A stretch of 45,900 bases of DNA from JAZDJP01 sp043803805 (lineage in GTDB: Bacteria > Planctomycetota > JAZDJP01), in NCBI GenBank assembly GCA_043803805.1, contig JAZDJP010000072.1, positions 1 to 45,900 on the forward strand, given 5' to 3'. Numbering within the stretch: position 1 is the stretch's first letter; the number at the start of each line of letters is the position of its first letter. Below, piece after piece: positions 25,239 to 32,703 of this stretch. The position numbers and the translations under genes are program-made. The notes below the pieces were generated by a model that saw nothing but the letters and a program-made list of their open reading frames with translations, made no database searches and had not been told where the DNA came from.

Positions 25239-26003
25239 ATGCTGAACGCGCTGTCCGCGAGAATCGCCCAGGGATACCGGACGATGGGCTACCCCGCCGC
25301 CGCCCCGGTCCTGCCGGAACGTTTCCGCGGCCGGCCGGAGTGGACGACTCCCGACCCGGCGGCCCTCCGGGCCTCGGCGGCCGCCTGCCCCACGGGAGCC
25401 ATCCTCGCGGACGGCGGAACGCCGGCGCTCGACATGGGCCGGTGCCTCTTCTGCGCCGACTGCCCCGGGGCGCGCGCGGACGGCGGATTCCGGTTCGGCC
25501 GGGAACATCGCCTCGCCGCCTGGGCGCGGGAGGATCTGATCGTCCGGGATCCGCAGCCACCTCCGAAAGGACCTCCCGCCGACGGACGCCTGGCGCTCTT
25601 CCGGCGGTCGCTCAAACTCCGCCAAGTCTCCGCCGGCAGTTGCAACGCCTGCGAGGCGGACATCAATGTCCTCGGCACCATCGCATTCGATCTGGGACGT
25701 TTCGGCATCCAGATCGTGGCCTCCCCCCGGCACGCCGACGGACTCCTCGTCACCGGGCCGGTGACGGAAAACATGAAGATGGCGTTGGAGAAAACCTACC
25801 GGGCCGTCCCGCCGCCGCGCATTGTGATCGCCGCGGGGGCCTGCGCCATTTCGGGCGGGCCGTTTTCCGGCCACGCCGAGGTCCATAACGGCGCGGCAAG
25901 CGTCGTCCCGGTGGATCTCTGGATTCCGGGATGCCCGCCCCACCCGCTTACCATCCTGGATGGATTGCTGCGCCTCGCTCATGGTTCGACCGGCTCACCA
26001 TGA
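25239..26003 (+). CDS. hyfI: NuoB/HyfI-like small subunit with N-terminal ferredoxin-like domain
   Basis: 254 residues, GAGG 5 nt before the ATG. The N-terminal region has Cys50 (CPTGAI), and Cys69, Cys72 and Cys75 (CLFCADC), enough for one [4Fe-4S] cluster. The NuoB-like part keeps the four ligands of the proximal cluster: Cys135 and Cys138 (SCNACE), Cys202 (GACAIS) and Cys232 (PGCPPHP). So the electron relay of a complex-I-like arm is present even though hyfG lacks Ni-Fe ligands. The last residues (RLAHGSTGSP) and the stop are encoded by a REP-like palindrome, which suggests the original C-terminus was replaced. Confidence 0.9.
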   Translation: MLNALSARIAQGYRTMGYPAAAPVLPERFRGRPEWTTPDPAALRASAAACPTGAILADGGTPALDMGRCLFCADCPGARADGGFRFGREHRLAAWAREDLIVRDPQPPPKGPPADGRLALFRRSLKLRQVSAGSCNACEADINVLGTIAFDLGRFGIQIVASPRHADGLLVTGPVTENMKMALEKTYRAVPPPRIVIAAGACAISGGPFSGHAEVHNGAASVVPVDLWIPGCPPHPLTILDGLLRLAHGSTGSP

Positions 26004-26008
26004 GCGGG
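25976..26008. repeat. REP-like palindrome forming the hyfI stop
   Basis: CGCTCATGGT, loop TCGACCGGCTC, ACCATGAGCGG. The hyfI stop TGA (26001-26003) lies in its right arm. The hairpin may also work as a transcriptional boundary between hyfI and the converging DAHP synthase gene, 28 nt away. Confidence 0.7.
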
Positions 26009-26031
26009 ATTTCATCGAAGTGTCAAATGAT

Positions 26032-27045
26032 TTACATCACCCTTCCCACCGCCTCCACCACCGGCGCCAGTTCCCGCATCAGCCGGGCGAAACCGGCCGG
26101 GTCGAGCGATTGCTGACCGTCGGAGAGCGCGTGTTTCGGATCGCGATGGACCTCGATGAGAAGCCCGTCCGCTCCCGCCGCCGCCGCGGCTTTCGCCATG
26201 GGAATGACGAGGTCGCGCTCCCCCGTCCCGTGCGACGGGTCCACGAGGACGGGAAGGTGGCTCTTTTGTTTGATATAGGGCACCGCGGCGATGTCCAGAG
26301 TGTTGCGCGTCGCCGTCTCGAACGTGCGGATGCCCCGTTCGCAGAGGATGACGTTCGGATTTCCCGCCGCGAGGATGTATTCCGCCGCAAGGAGCAAGTC
26401 CTCCACCTTCGCCGACATGCCGCGTTTTAAAATCACGGGTTTCCGGCGCCGGCCGAGCGCCGCGAGCAGCCGGAAGTTCTGCATGTTCCGCGCCCCCACC
26501 TGGAAGGCGTCGGCGTGGCGGGCGACGGCCGGGACGTCCGTCCCCTCCACCACCTCGGTGACCGCCGGGAGCCCCGTGCGCCGGGCAACATCCCTCAAAA
26601 TGCGAAGCCCCGGCACCCCGAGCCCCTGGAAGGCATAAGGACTGGTGCGCGGCTTGAACGCCCCGCCCCGCAGGATCGCGGCCCCGGCAGCTTTCACGAC
26701 GCGCGCGGTCTCCATCAATTGAATCCGGCTTTCGATGGCGCACGGCCCGGCGATCACCACGAACCGCCGGCCGCCGACCGGGACGCCGCCGATTTTCATG
26801 ATCGTGTCGGCGGGATGGAGTTCGCGACTCACTAATTTATACGGGGCAAGCACCGGGTCCACCCGCTCCACCGCCGGATGGCTTTCGAAGTGGAGTTTGG
26901 CGAGGACGCGTTCGTCCCCGAGGGCCCCGAGCACCACGCGCTCGGTGCCGGGCATGTACAGCGGCTTCAACCCTTGTTTTTTAATCTGCCGGAGAATTTC
27001 GTCCGCGTCGCGCTTCGCCGCGCCGGGCTTCAGGATGATGAGCAT
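26032..27045 (-). CDS. aroF: DAHP synthase, type I-beta with N-terminal ACT-like domain
   Basis: 337 residues. It condenses phosphoenolpyruvate and erythrose 4-phosphate at the first step of the shikimate pathway. The first about 70 residues (MLIILKPGAAKRDADEILRQ) form the regulatory ferredoxin-like/ACT domain known from Thermotoga-type enzymes. The catalytic barrel shows AGPCAIES, RGGAFKPRTSPYAFQG, CERGIRTFE and DPSHGTGERD. The start ATG (27045) lies 2 nt from the end of a RAYT element and has no clear Shine-Dalgarno. Transcription may come from within that element. Confidence 0.95.
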   Translation of the reverse strand: MLIILKPGAAKRDADEILRQIKKQGLKPLYMPGTERVVLGALGDERVLAKLHFESHPAVERVDPVLAPYKLVSRELHPADTIMKIGGVPVGGRRFVVIAGPCAIESRIQLMETARVVKAAGAAILRGGAFKPRTSPYAFQGLGVPGLRILRDVARRTGLPAVTEVVEGTDVPAVARHADAFQVGARNMQNFRLLAALGRRRKPVILKRGMSAKVEDLLLAAEYILAAGNPNVILCERGIRTFETATRNTLDIAAVPYIKQKSHLPVLVDPSHGTGERDLVIPMAKAAAAAGADGLLIEVHRDPKHALSDGQQSLDPAGFARLMRELAPVVEAVGRVM

Positions 27046-27047
27046 GA

Positions 27048-27797
27048 GAATTCTGGGGACATAAAACTTATCTTGACCTGCGAACCTTCGGCCCCGGCTT
27101 TCCCGGCCGCAGAATCCGTCCGGTCTTCCGCTCCATTTTCTTCACGAATGCCCCGTCCCCCGCCGGCCGGCCGGTCCGGGTTTTCCGCCGAATCCACGCC
27201 TCGCCCTCCCCGTCCGTCCGCGCCAGAAGCGCCGGCCAATCCTCCACCAGTCCCATCAGCATCCGATCCCGGACCAGAGGATCCGTTTGCGCCCGGCCGC
27301 AATGGAATCGCGCGCTGCTCCACGCGTAGTCCTCCGGGTGCGCCGCCAGCCCCGCCCGCACCGGGTTCATGTCCACGTACCGCCCCGCCGCCACCAGATG
27401 ACGCTTATCCAGCACGCACGACCCGAACCGTCCCTGGAACAAATATCCGCGGCATCCCGTGCGAACGTTGATGTCCCGGGTGTACCGCCGATGGGCCTCG
27501 CCGACGCCCCGCGCCAGCGACATTTCATCCTCCGGCACCACGATAAGATGAACGTGATTGGGCATGAGGCACCACCCCAGGAATTCCAGTCCCGCCCGCG
27601 CCCCCTGTTCCTGCAGGTGCCGGAGATACAATTCCTGATCCTCCGGGCCGGTGAAGATGGGAAGCGACCTCACCCCGCGTTGCGTGACATGATGCGGATG
27701 CCCCGGGACCACCACACGTGAGATGCGCGCCATGCCTCAACGGTAGCCGAAAAGTTGGGCAAGTCAATAGTAATAAGTATTATGTCCCCATAAATTC
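27048..27797 (-). mobile_element. Second RAYT element with imperfect inverted repeats
   Basis: The left end GAATTCTGGGGACATAAAAC (27048-27067) pairs with the right end (27773-27797), which reads TATTATGTCCCCATAAATTC in part. The shared core is GGGGACATAA, resembling the GGGGACA core of the first RAYT element. It lies directly between the DAHP synthase start and the PHP-CBM9 promoter. Confidence 0.65.
27068..27733 (-). CDS. REP-associated tyrosine transposase (RAYT, Y1_Tnp)
   Basis: 221 residues. The family start is MARISRVVVPGHPHHVTQRG. The HUH motif is CLMPNHVHLIVVP and the Tyr lies in GRYVDMNPVRAGL. The basic tail is PGKPGPKVRRSR. TTGAGG precedes the ATG. The C-terminus and stop are 22 nt from the DAHP synthase start, in the same direction, so the two may share a transcript. 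It is a separate lineage from the RAYT at 15392-16060. Confidence 0.92.
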   Translation of the reverse strand: MARISRVVVPGHPHHVTQRGVRSLPIFTGPEDQELYLRHLQEQGARAGLEFLGWCLMPNHVHLIVVPEDEMSLARGVGEAHRRYTRDINVRTGCRGYLFQGRFGSCVLDKRHLVAAGRYVDMNPVRAGLAAHPEDYAWSSARFHCGRAQTDPLVRDRMLMGLVEDWPALLARTDGEGEAWIRRKTRTGRPAGDGAFVKKMERKTGRILRPGKPGPKVRRSR

Positions 27798-27799
27798 TC

Positions 27800-27808
27800 T
27801 GCTATAAT
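27800..27808 (+). promoter_or_regulatory. Extended -10 of a probable leaderless gene
   Basis: TGCTATAAT, a perfect extended -10. Only 8 nt separate TATAAT from the ATG of the PHP-CBM9 gene, so transcription should start at or within a few nt of the start codon. No Shine-Dalgarno is present. Confidence 0.6.
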
Positions 27809-27816
27809 GGCGCACC

Positions 27817-29310
27817 ATGACAATCTCCCTCGAATCCCCCTGCCATGACGGGTCCGGAACGATGTGGCTCCGGGGGAACCTCCACACCCACACCACCCGG
27901 TCGGACGGTGGGCTCGATCCGCAGGCCACGATCCGGCGCTATGCCGGCCAGGGGTATGACTTCCTGGCCCTCTCCGACCACGACACCCTGGCGGATTACA
28001 CGCGCCTCGACCCCTGCGGGATGATCCTCATTCCCGCCAACGAGATCAGCCATCCCGGCGGCCACCTCCTGGACATCAACGCGAAGATCGGCATCCCCCC
28101 GGACACCAACCACCAGGCCTGCATCGATCGCATCAACCGGGAAAGCGGCTTTGCGATCCTCTGCCACCCCAACTGGCTGGAACGTTTCAATCATTACACG
28201 TTCGAGCAACTCCTGGACCTGAACGGCTACGCCGGGATCGAGATCTTTAACGGCGTGTGCCTCTACCACCCCGGAAGCCCCCGCGCCGTGGAAAAGTGGG
28301 ATCGGCTGATCGCCGCGGGGCGGACGGTCTGGGGCTATGCCAACGACGACTGCCACCAACCCGACCGCATGGCGCTGGGATGGAATGTCGTGCGCGTCCG
28401 GGAACGGACGGCCGCGGCGGTCGTGGAGGCCCTGCGCACGGGGAATTTCCACGCCTCGACGGGGGTGATCATCGAATCCCTCCGGTGCGAAGGGGCCGTT
28501 CTTTGCGCTCGCGCGTCCAACGCGGAGGCCATGGCGGTCTTCGGCAACAACGGCCGCCGGCTGGCCTTCGTCCCCGGGAACGAACTTCGCTTCGACGCCT
28601 CCGACATCACGGACGATCCCATCCGGATCGAAGGCTACGGATGGGCGAACACGATGGCCTGGACCCAGCCGATCGCCGTACGCGGCGGTCCGGGCGACAA
28701 GGTCCGGCGCCTCGCGATGGAGGAATCGCCCGCGATCCGGGCGCTCCGGGCGGACCGGCCCGTGCGAATCTCGGGACGGTTGGACGACCCGCTCTGGGAG
28801 AAGGCGGAGGCGTCGAAGCGTTTCGTGAATTACGCCATCGGCACCGATGCCGGGATCCTCACGGAATTCCGCGTCATCCTCGCCCCGGACGCGGTGGTCG
28901 TCGGCGTCCGTTGCCAGGAGACGCTTCTCCATGCCCTTCGCACGGCCGTCACCGGGGACAACGATCCGAAACTCTGGCTCGACGATTCCATCGAACTGTT
29001 TTTCGACATCGCGGGCGACGGGAAACAGGTCCTCCGCGTCGTAACCAACGCGGCCGGGAAGACGTCCGCCGGCTGGAGCGCCCCCGGGGGCGCTCCGGTC
29101 CGCCCCACCGCGGCCGCGGGGCGCATCCCCGGCGGATGGGCCGTCGAGGTCGCGGTGCCGCTCGCCGGACTCGCCGGCGTCCCCCCCGCGGGAGCGCACT
29201 GGGGTTTCCACGTCTGCCGCAACCGCCACGCCGGGCCCGGGACGTTCATCTGGGCGTGGATCGGCACATCCAACCACAACGCGGCGCGATACGGAAGATT
29301 GGAGTTTTAA
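27817..29310 (+). CDS. PHP-domain phosphoesterase fused to a CBM9-like domain
   Basis: 497 residues. Residues 10-230 are a PHP metal-dependent phosphoesterase domain with the metal-ligand patterns GNLHTHTTRSDGG, ALSDHD, CHPNW and NDDCH. Residues 300-497 resemble a carbohydrate-binding family 9 domain: ISGRLDDPLWEKAEASKRF, DDSIELFFDIAGDGKQ, WAVEVAVPLAGL and a C-terminal GRLEF. No signal peptide is visible. PHP fused to CBM9 suggests hydrolysis of a phosphorylated sugar or glycan, but the substrate is unknown. The start has no Shine-Dalgarno and is probably leaderless. Confidence 0.8.
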   Translation: MTISLESPCHDGSGTMWLRGNLHTHTTRSDGGLDPQATIRRYAGQGYDFLALSDHDTLADYTRLDPCGMILIPANEISHPGGHLLDINAKIGIPPDTNHQACIDRINRESGFAILCHPNWLERFNHYTFEQLLDLNGYAGIEIFNGVCLYHPGSPRAVEKWDRLIAAGRTVWGYANDDCHQPDRMALGWNVVRVRERTAAAVVEALRTGNFHASTGVIIESLRCEGAVLCARASNAEAMAVFGNNGRRLAFVPGNELRFDASDITDDPIRIEGYGWANTMAWTQPIAVRGGPGDKVRRLAMEESPAIRALRADRPVRISGRLDDPLWEKAEASKRFVNYAIGTDAGILTEFRVILAPDAVVVGVRCQETLLHALRTAVTGDNDPKLWLDDSIELFFDIAGDGKQVLRVVTNAAGKTSAGWSAPGGAPVRPTAAAGRIPGGWAVEVAVPLAGLAGVPPAGAHWGFHVCRNRHAGPGTFIWAWIGTSNHNAARYGRLEF

Positions 29311-29327
29311 TCGAACGGGGTGTTCCG

Positions 29328-29390
29328 AATTCGACAATCGGAATTCGAAATTTCATCCTGCCCAGCACTCAGCACTCCGTACTCAGCACT
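29328..29390. repeat. Two stacked heptamer word arrays
   Basis: 29328-29355 consists of AATTCGA, CAATCGG, AATTCGA, AATTTCA. 29363-29390 consists of CAGCACT, CAGCACT, CCGTACT, CAGCACT. The second has the same word order as the array at 267-294. No gene is seen in 29311-29446. Confidence 0.6.
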
Positions 29391-29446
29391 TCCCTGGGCG
29401 GCCCCCGCCCGCCGCTGCCGCATGAGACGGGCAGGCGAATGGCGGC

Positions 29447-29887
29447 CTACGGATTCTTCCGGCCGCACGCGTCCCGGATCTCCCCCAGAAATGTCGTCAT
29501 GTCCTCCCGGGCGCGCGCGGTGACGTCGTGGGATTTCTCCGCCGGCAGGCCGAAGTCGGTGACCACCGCGGTGCGGTTGATGAGCCACGTCCCCGCCGGG
29601 GTTTCCACCCGGCGGAATTCGAGGCGATTCACAAGCGGCGCCCGGGTGCGGCCCCGGAAAATGATACGCGCGGCGAGGCGGTTATTCAACTTGGTAAAGA
29701 CGAGGACATCGTTGGCGCTCCGTTCCGCGAAGCCGTCGGCCGTCATCCGCACCCGAAGCACCTCCGCGACATGCGCCGACGGAATCCCCGGCAGGAACAT
29801 CTCGATGCCGGCGGGCCGCGCCACCTCCGCGGGAGGCGGCGCGGCCTCATGCCGGGCGGGAGCGCAGGAGAGAGCCGCCAGAAACAT
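29447..29887 (-). CDS. Putative secreted or lipoprotein, unknown function
   Basis: 146 residues from an ATG at 29887, preceded by GGGGA. The N-terminus MFLAALSCAPARHEAAPPP looks like a short lipoprotein signal with a cysteine at residue 8, though the lipobox is weak. The rest (MTADGFAERSANDVLVFTKL, then AARIIFRGRTRAPLVNRLEF) is a small mixed fold; the family is not recognised. The frame is open upstream to 30013, but that part encodes the start of a different protein. The present 5' end may be the result of a deletion junction. Confidence 0.5.
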   Translation of the reverse strand: MFLAALSCAPARHEAAPPPAEVARPAGIEMFLPGIPSAHVAEVLRVRMTADGFAERSANDVLVFTKLNNRLAARIIFRGRTRAPLVNRLEFRRVETPAGTWLINRTAVVTDFGLPAEKSHDVTARAREDMTTFLGEIRDACGRKNP

Positions 29888-29944
29888 CAAGCGGCATCCC
29901 CACCAAAGAACACATGGGAAATGCCCCCATTGATGATGTTTTGA

Positions 29945-30013
29945 AATGAATTGAACCTCGTGCTTCGTGAAAACCCGAAGGATCTCCCGGAAATCAGCGA
30001 CTGACGAAGGCAC
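29945..30013 (-). pseudogene. Truncated nucleotidyltransferase-like toxin, N-terminal 23 codons
   Basis: From a GTG at 30013 the frame reads MPSSVADFREILRVFTKHEV and then QFI. This resembles the start of small nucleotidyltransferase (AbiEii/DUF6036-like) toxins, where a VVGG motif would follow. Here the sequence departs after QFI (about 29945) and runs into unrelated sequence upstream of the lipoprotein-like gene. Its start overlaps the end of the upstream small gene by 20 nt, as in toxin-antitoxin pairs. Confidence 0.5.
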
Positions 30014-30182
30014 GCCGCAACTCCTGAATGGCGTTCACGTGATTCTGAAGCACCTGCAGACGTTCCGCCGGGGTGAGGGACAGCGTCCAGCGAACGAGCG
30101 TCATGTCCACATCGTCCCCGGCGCGCCGCCGGTCCCGGTGGCGCCGTGACGCGTTTGATCGCAATGTTTTCCCCTTGCGCAT
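29994..30182 (-). CDS. Small protein, probable antitoxin partner of the broken toxin
   Basis: 62 residues: a basic N-terminus, then the compact segment MTLVRWTLSLTPAERLQVLQ, then NHVNAIQELRRAFVSR. This SLTPxERLxVLQ pattern recurs in short proteins that precede nucleotidyltransferase-type toxin genes. The overlap with the truncated toxin start supports the pairing. The functional state is unknown, because the partner is destroyed. The Shine-Dalgarno is not obvious. Confidence 0.5.
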   Translation of the reverse strand: MRKGKTLRSNASRRHRDRRRAGDDVDMTLVRWTLSLTPAERLQVLQNHVNAIQELRRAFVSR

Positions 30183-30222
30183 GAAATCATCCTACGCCGC
30201 AACCGGACGGAAGGCAAGAATC

Positions 30223-30262
30223 GAGTTGGCGAGTTCAAGAGTTCGGAAGTTCATGAGTTCAT
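30223..30262 (-). repeat. GAGTT variant of the octamer array
   Basis: Five octamers on the plus strand: GAGTTGGC, GAGTTCAA, GAGTTCGG, AAGTTCAT, GAGTTCAT. Compared with the reverse complement of the standard arrays (GAGTC core), GAGTC is replaced by GAGTT throughout. Confidence 0.6.
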
Positions 30263-30289
30263 CGCCCACGAATCAAACCGTGCGACAAA

Positions 30290-31861
30290 TCACCTCTCCG
30301 TATTCGCCCCCGAAACCACATGCGCCCCGCCTGCCTCGTCGTACCGGATGTACTCCACTTTCCCGTCACGTTCACGAAGCGTGTAGTTCATCGGCGAATC
30401 ATCCTCGCGGATGGGGAGACCGGTGTACGGATTGGATTCGTCCTCCATGGTGGCCGCCACGGCGGCGCGGGCCGACGGAAGGTCTTGCGCCGATTCAAGA
30501 ACCTTGTCCGCCGCCATGTCATGCCATGACCATATCACGCGCCACGAGGACCGGCTGACCCGATCTTCCGAAATCTTCGGAAGTGTGATGAAAATCACCC
30601 CCCACACCACCCCTCCCACAAGCACAACCGTACCGATAAGCCACGTGAATCGCCTCTGCGAAAGCCACACCGGAACCTTTTCGGACCGGTAAAGCCCCAC
30701 CAAAATCACAACCGCCAACATGGCGATTGGGGCCACCACATCCCCGGCCACGCGAAGCGCCGCACCTCGCGAAAACAGGGTCCGCCGGGCTTCCTGAAAC
30801 AATCCCCATCGAATCACCACATCATTCCGCATCGCCGCGGCATCGAGTGTCGCGGTGAGCTTCGTCACCACCGGCGCAAACGAGGCGCCTTCTCCCCTCA
30901 CAAACCGCCGAAGTCCGGGATGTACCACGCTCACCGGTTCCAAAGACCAGCCGCCGTACACATCTTCCAACTCCTTTTCCGATGGGAATGCCACCTTGCC
31001 ACACCGTTCCACGGCAAATCCGTCCGCCATCGCCCGGCCGGGACCGAACACATAGAGCGCAATTCCGAGCGACCCGTTCCCGACGCCGGTGAGACGGAGT
31101 GGATACACCGCCTCTTTGGCCGGGAATTCGAACGACAACGGGTGGGTGCGCAGAAGTTTTCCGCCGCTTTCATCCCGTCGGAGTTTCGACGCGACAAAAC
31201 ACCAGCCGTCGGCGATATAATCGGCAATCACATTCCCCGCTCCCGGCGACGTCTTAAACCCATTCCCGGAAAGCCATTCCAACAATCCTTTCGAATCCCT
31301 GGCGGAGATCGTCACCGTATCGTAAGCGCCCACGTTTTGCCGGGCATGGATGGTGACACCTTGATTGGTCACCACAAGAGCCGAGGAAGATCCCAACCAA
31401 TTGGGTATGGCAACCGCGAGCACCACGACGTACAGGAAAAACAAAACGAGAAAACGAACCAGGAACTTTCTTCGTGGTTTCAACGGTCCGGCAAGAAGAA
31501 CGACCAACATTAACCCAATACACCACACCGTTTTGGACGAAGAATCCGCAACAACGCGAGGCCGGGAAATCACGCGCAACGTCGGGAAAAGACCCGTCGT
31601 CGCCGCCTCCACATTCGGGACGGCCGGGAGAGGCACCACCCAGGCAAAATCGCCCGTTTCCGCGGGATTCTCGAAGGCGGTATTGATGACAAGCCGCTCC
31701 GTTTTCCCGTCAAAGACGATAAGCGCTTCCTGTTCCGGGATTTCCACGTGAGCAACAGCCGTATGAAACATCTTGCCATCGGCGAGGAGTGTGGCCGGAA
31801 GGAAACCCGCCAGAATAAAAAATCCGATGAGAAACCGCCGGCAATCCTCAAGGAATGTCAT
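30290..31861 (-). CDS. DUF2330-like membrane-associated protein
   Basis: 523 residues from the ATG at 31861 (AAAGGG upstream). An N-terminal signal is followed by the DUF2330-type core: DGKMFHTAVAHVEIPEQEAL, IVFDGKTERLVI and FAWVVPLPAVP. A hydrophobic pair of segments lies near residues 120-160 (LMLVVLLAGPLKPRRKFLVR), and further transmembrane helices near residues 370-430. The function of this family is unknown. It overlaps the upstream membrane protein gene by 14 nt, so the two are co-transcribed. Confidence 0.75.
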   Translation of the reverse strand: MTFLEDCRRFLIGFFILAGFLPATLLADGKMFHTAVAHVEIPEQEALIVFDGKTERLVINTAFENPAETGDFAWVVPLPAVPNVEAATTGLFPTLRVISRPRVVADSSSKTVWCIGLMLVVLLAGPLKPRRKFLVRFLVLFFLYVVVLAVAIPNWLGSSSALVVTNQGVTIHARQNVGAYDTVTISARDSKGLLEWLSGNGFKTSPGAGNVIADYIADGWCFVASKLRRDESGGKLLRTHPLSFEFPAKEAVYPLRLTGVGNGSLGIALYVFGPGRAMADGFAVERCGKVAFPSEKELEDVYGGWSLEPVSVVHPGLRRFVRGEGASFAPVVTKLTATLDAAAMRNDVVIRWGLFQEARRTLFSRGAALRVAGDVVAPIAMLAVVILVGLYRSEKVPVWLSQRRFTWLIGTVVLVGGVVWGVIFITLPKISEDRVSRSSWRVIWSWHDMAADKVLESAQDLPSARAAVAATMEDESNPYTGLPIREDDSPMNYTLRERDGKVEYIRYDEAGGAHVVSGANTER

Positions 31862-32540
31862 GCCGACCCTTTTCGCCGGAATTGACGGGATGAAGCCGTT
31901 TCCACCGCTCGGCATAGAGGAAAAATACGCCGGGGCCGAACGACAGCAGCATGACGGGAAGTCCCACGGCAATCCCCAGGAACGTGCCGCAACCCGCACA
32001 GCAGTATTCCCGGTGGCGGGCGACCACGTGCATGGGCACCGCCACGAGCAACGCCAACATACTGCCGCGGGAAAGCCAGGAGCGGCAACGCCCCACGGCC
32101 TCGCCGGGGGACAAATCCGCGGCGCGCCGGTGGAAAATCACCGCCCAGAAAATCCAGATTCCGACGGCCGCGACCGCTACGCACGTAAAAGACCATCCCT
32201 TCGGGGAGAAAGGATCCCGTTCTACGATCTCCGAAATGCCCAGAACCATCGCCAAAAGCAGGCACGCGAGGAGAAACCCGGACGTCACCACGGGAATCCA
32301 CAACGCCCGCCGGGAGACGGGCCGGCTTCGCGCAATCCGGAGAGGAACAAAGAGAAGCGCCGATTCCGCCAACAGGAAAATTCCGATCACCAACCAATAC
32401 TGCCATGACGCATACATCTCGAGATAATCCATGCCCGAAGAATCGTTTTTATACGCGAGGCAAACATAAATCACCGGAACGGTGATAACGGCCAGCAACA
32501 ACGCATAAAGAACCACCAGGATGATGGCGATTCGAAACAT
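31848..32540 (-). CDS. Multi-pass membrane protein, unknown
   Basis: 230 residues with about six predicted transmembrane segments, from the N-terminal MFRIAIILVVLYALLLAVI onward. A CCAGC motif near residue 185 lies between helices. The family is not recognised. It is translated together with the DUF2330-like gene (14-nt overlap). A TATAAT lies only 6 nt before its ATG and no Shine-Dalgarno is present, so it is probably leaderless. Confidence 0.7.
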   Translation of the reverse strand: MFRIAIILVVLYALLLAVITVPVIYVCLAYKNDSSGMDYLEMYASWQYWLVIGIFLLAESALLFVPLRIARSRPVSRRALWIPVVTSGFLLACLLLAMVLGISEIVERDPFSPKGWSFTCVAVAAVGIWIFWAVIFHRRAADLSPGEAVGRCRSWLSRGSMLALLVAVPMHVVARHREYCCAGCGTFLGIAVGLPVMLLSFGPGVFFLYAERWKRLHPVNSGEKGRHDIP

Positions 32541-32546
32541 GGCGGG

Positions 32547-32552
32547 ATTATA
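32547..32552 (-). promoter_or_regulatory. TATAAT of a probable leaderless gene
   Basis: Minus strand TATAAT followed by 6 nt and the ATG at 32540. No convincing -35 was found in the GC-rich upstream sequence. Confidence 0.5.
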
Positions 32553-32600
32553 CCCCCGGCCGGCCCCGACGGATAGAGCCGTTCACGAATGAATAAGTCC

Positions 32601-32671
32601 ACTCATCCTGAGCCTGTCGAAGGATGAGCCAAATTCCTCGCTCATGGTTCGACAAGCTCACCATGAGCGGG
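32601..32671. repeat. REP-like palindrome pair, two types
   Basis: Type CATCCT (32601-32629) and type CATGGT (32638-32671) stand side by side. Both have the asymmetric loop GAGCYTGTCGA, read on opposite strands. Confidence 0.7.
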
Positions 32672-32703
32672 ATTTTATCCTTTCATGAATCATCCGGATT
32701 CCG

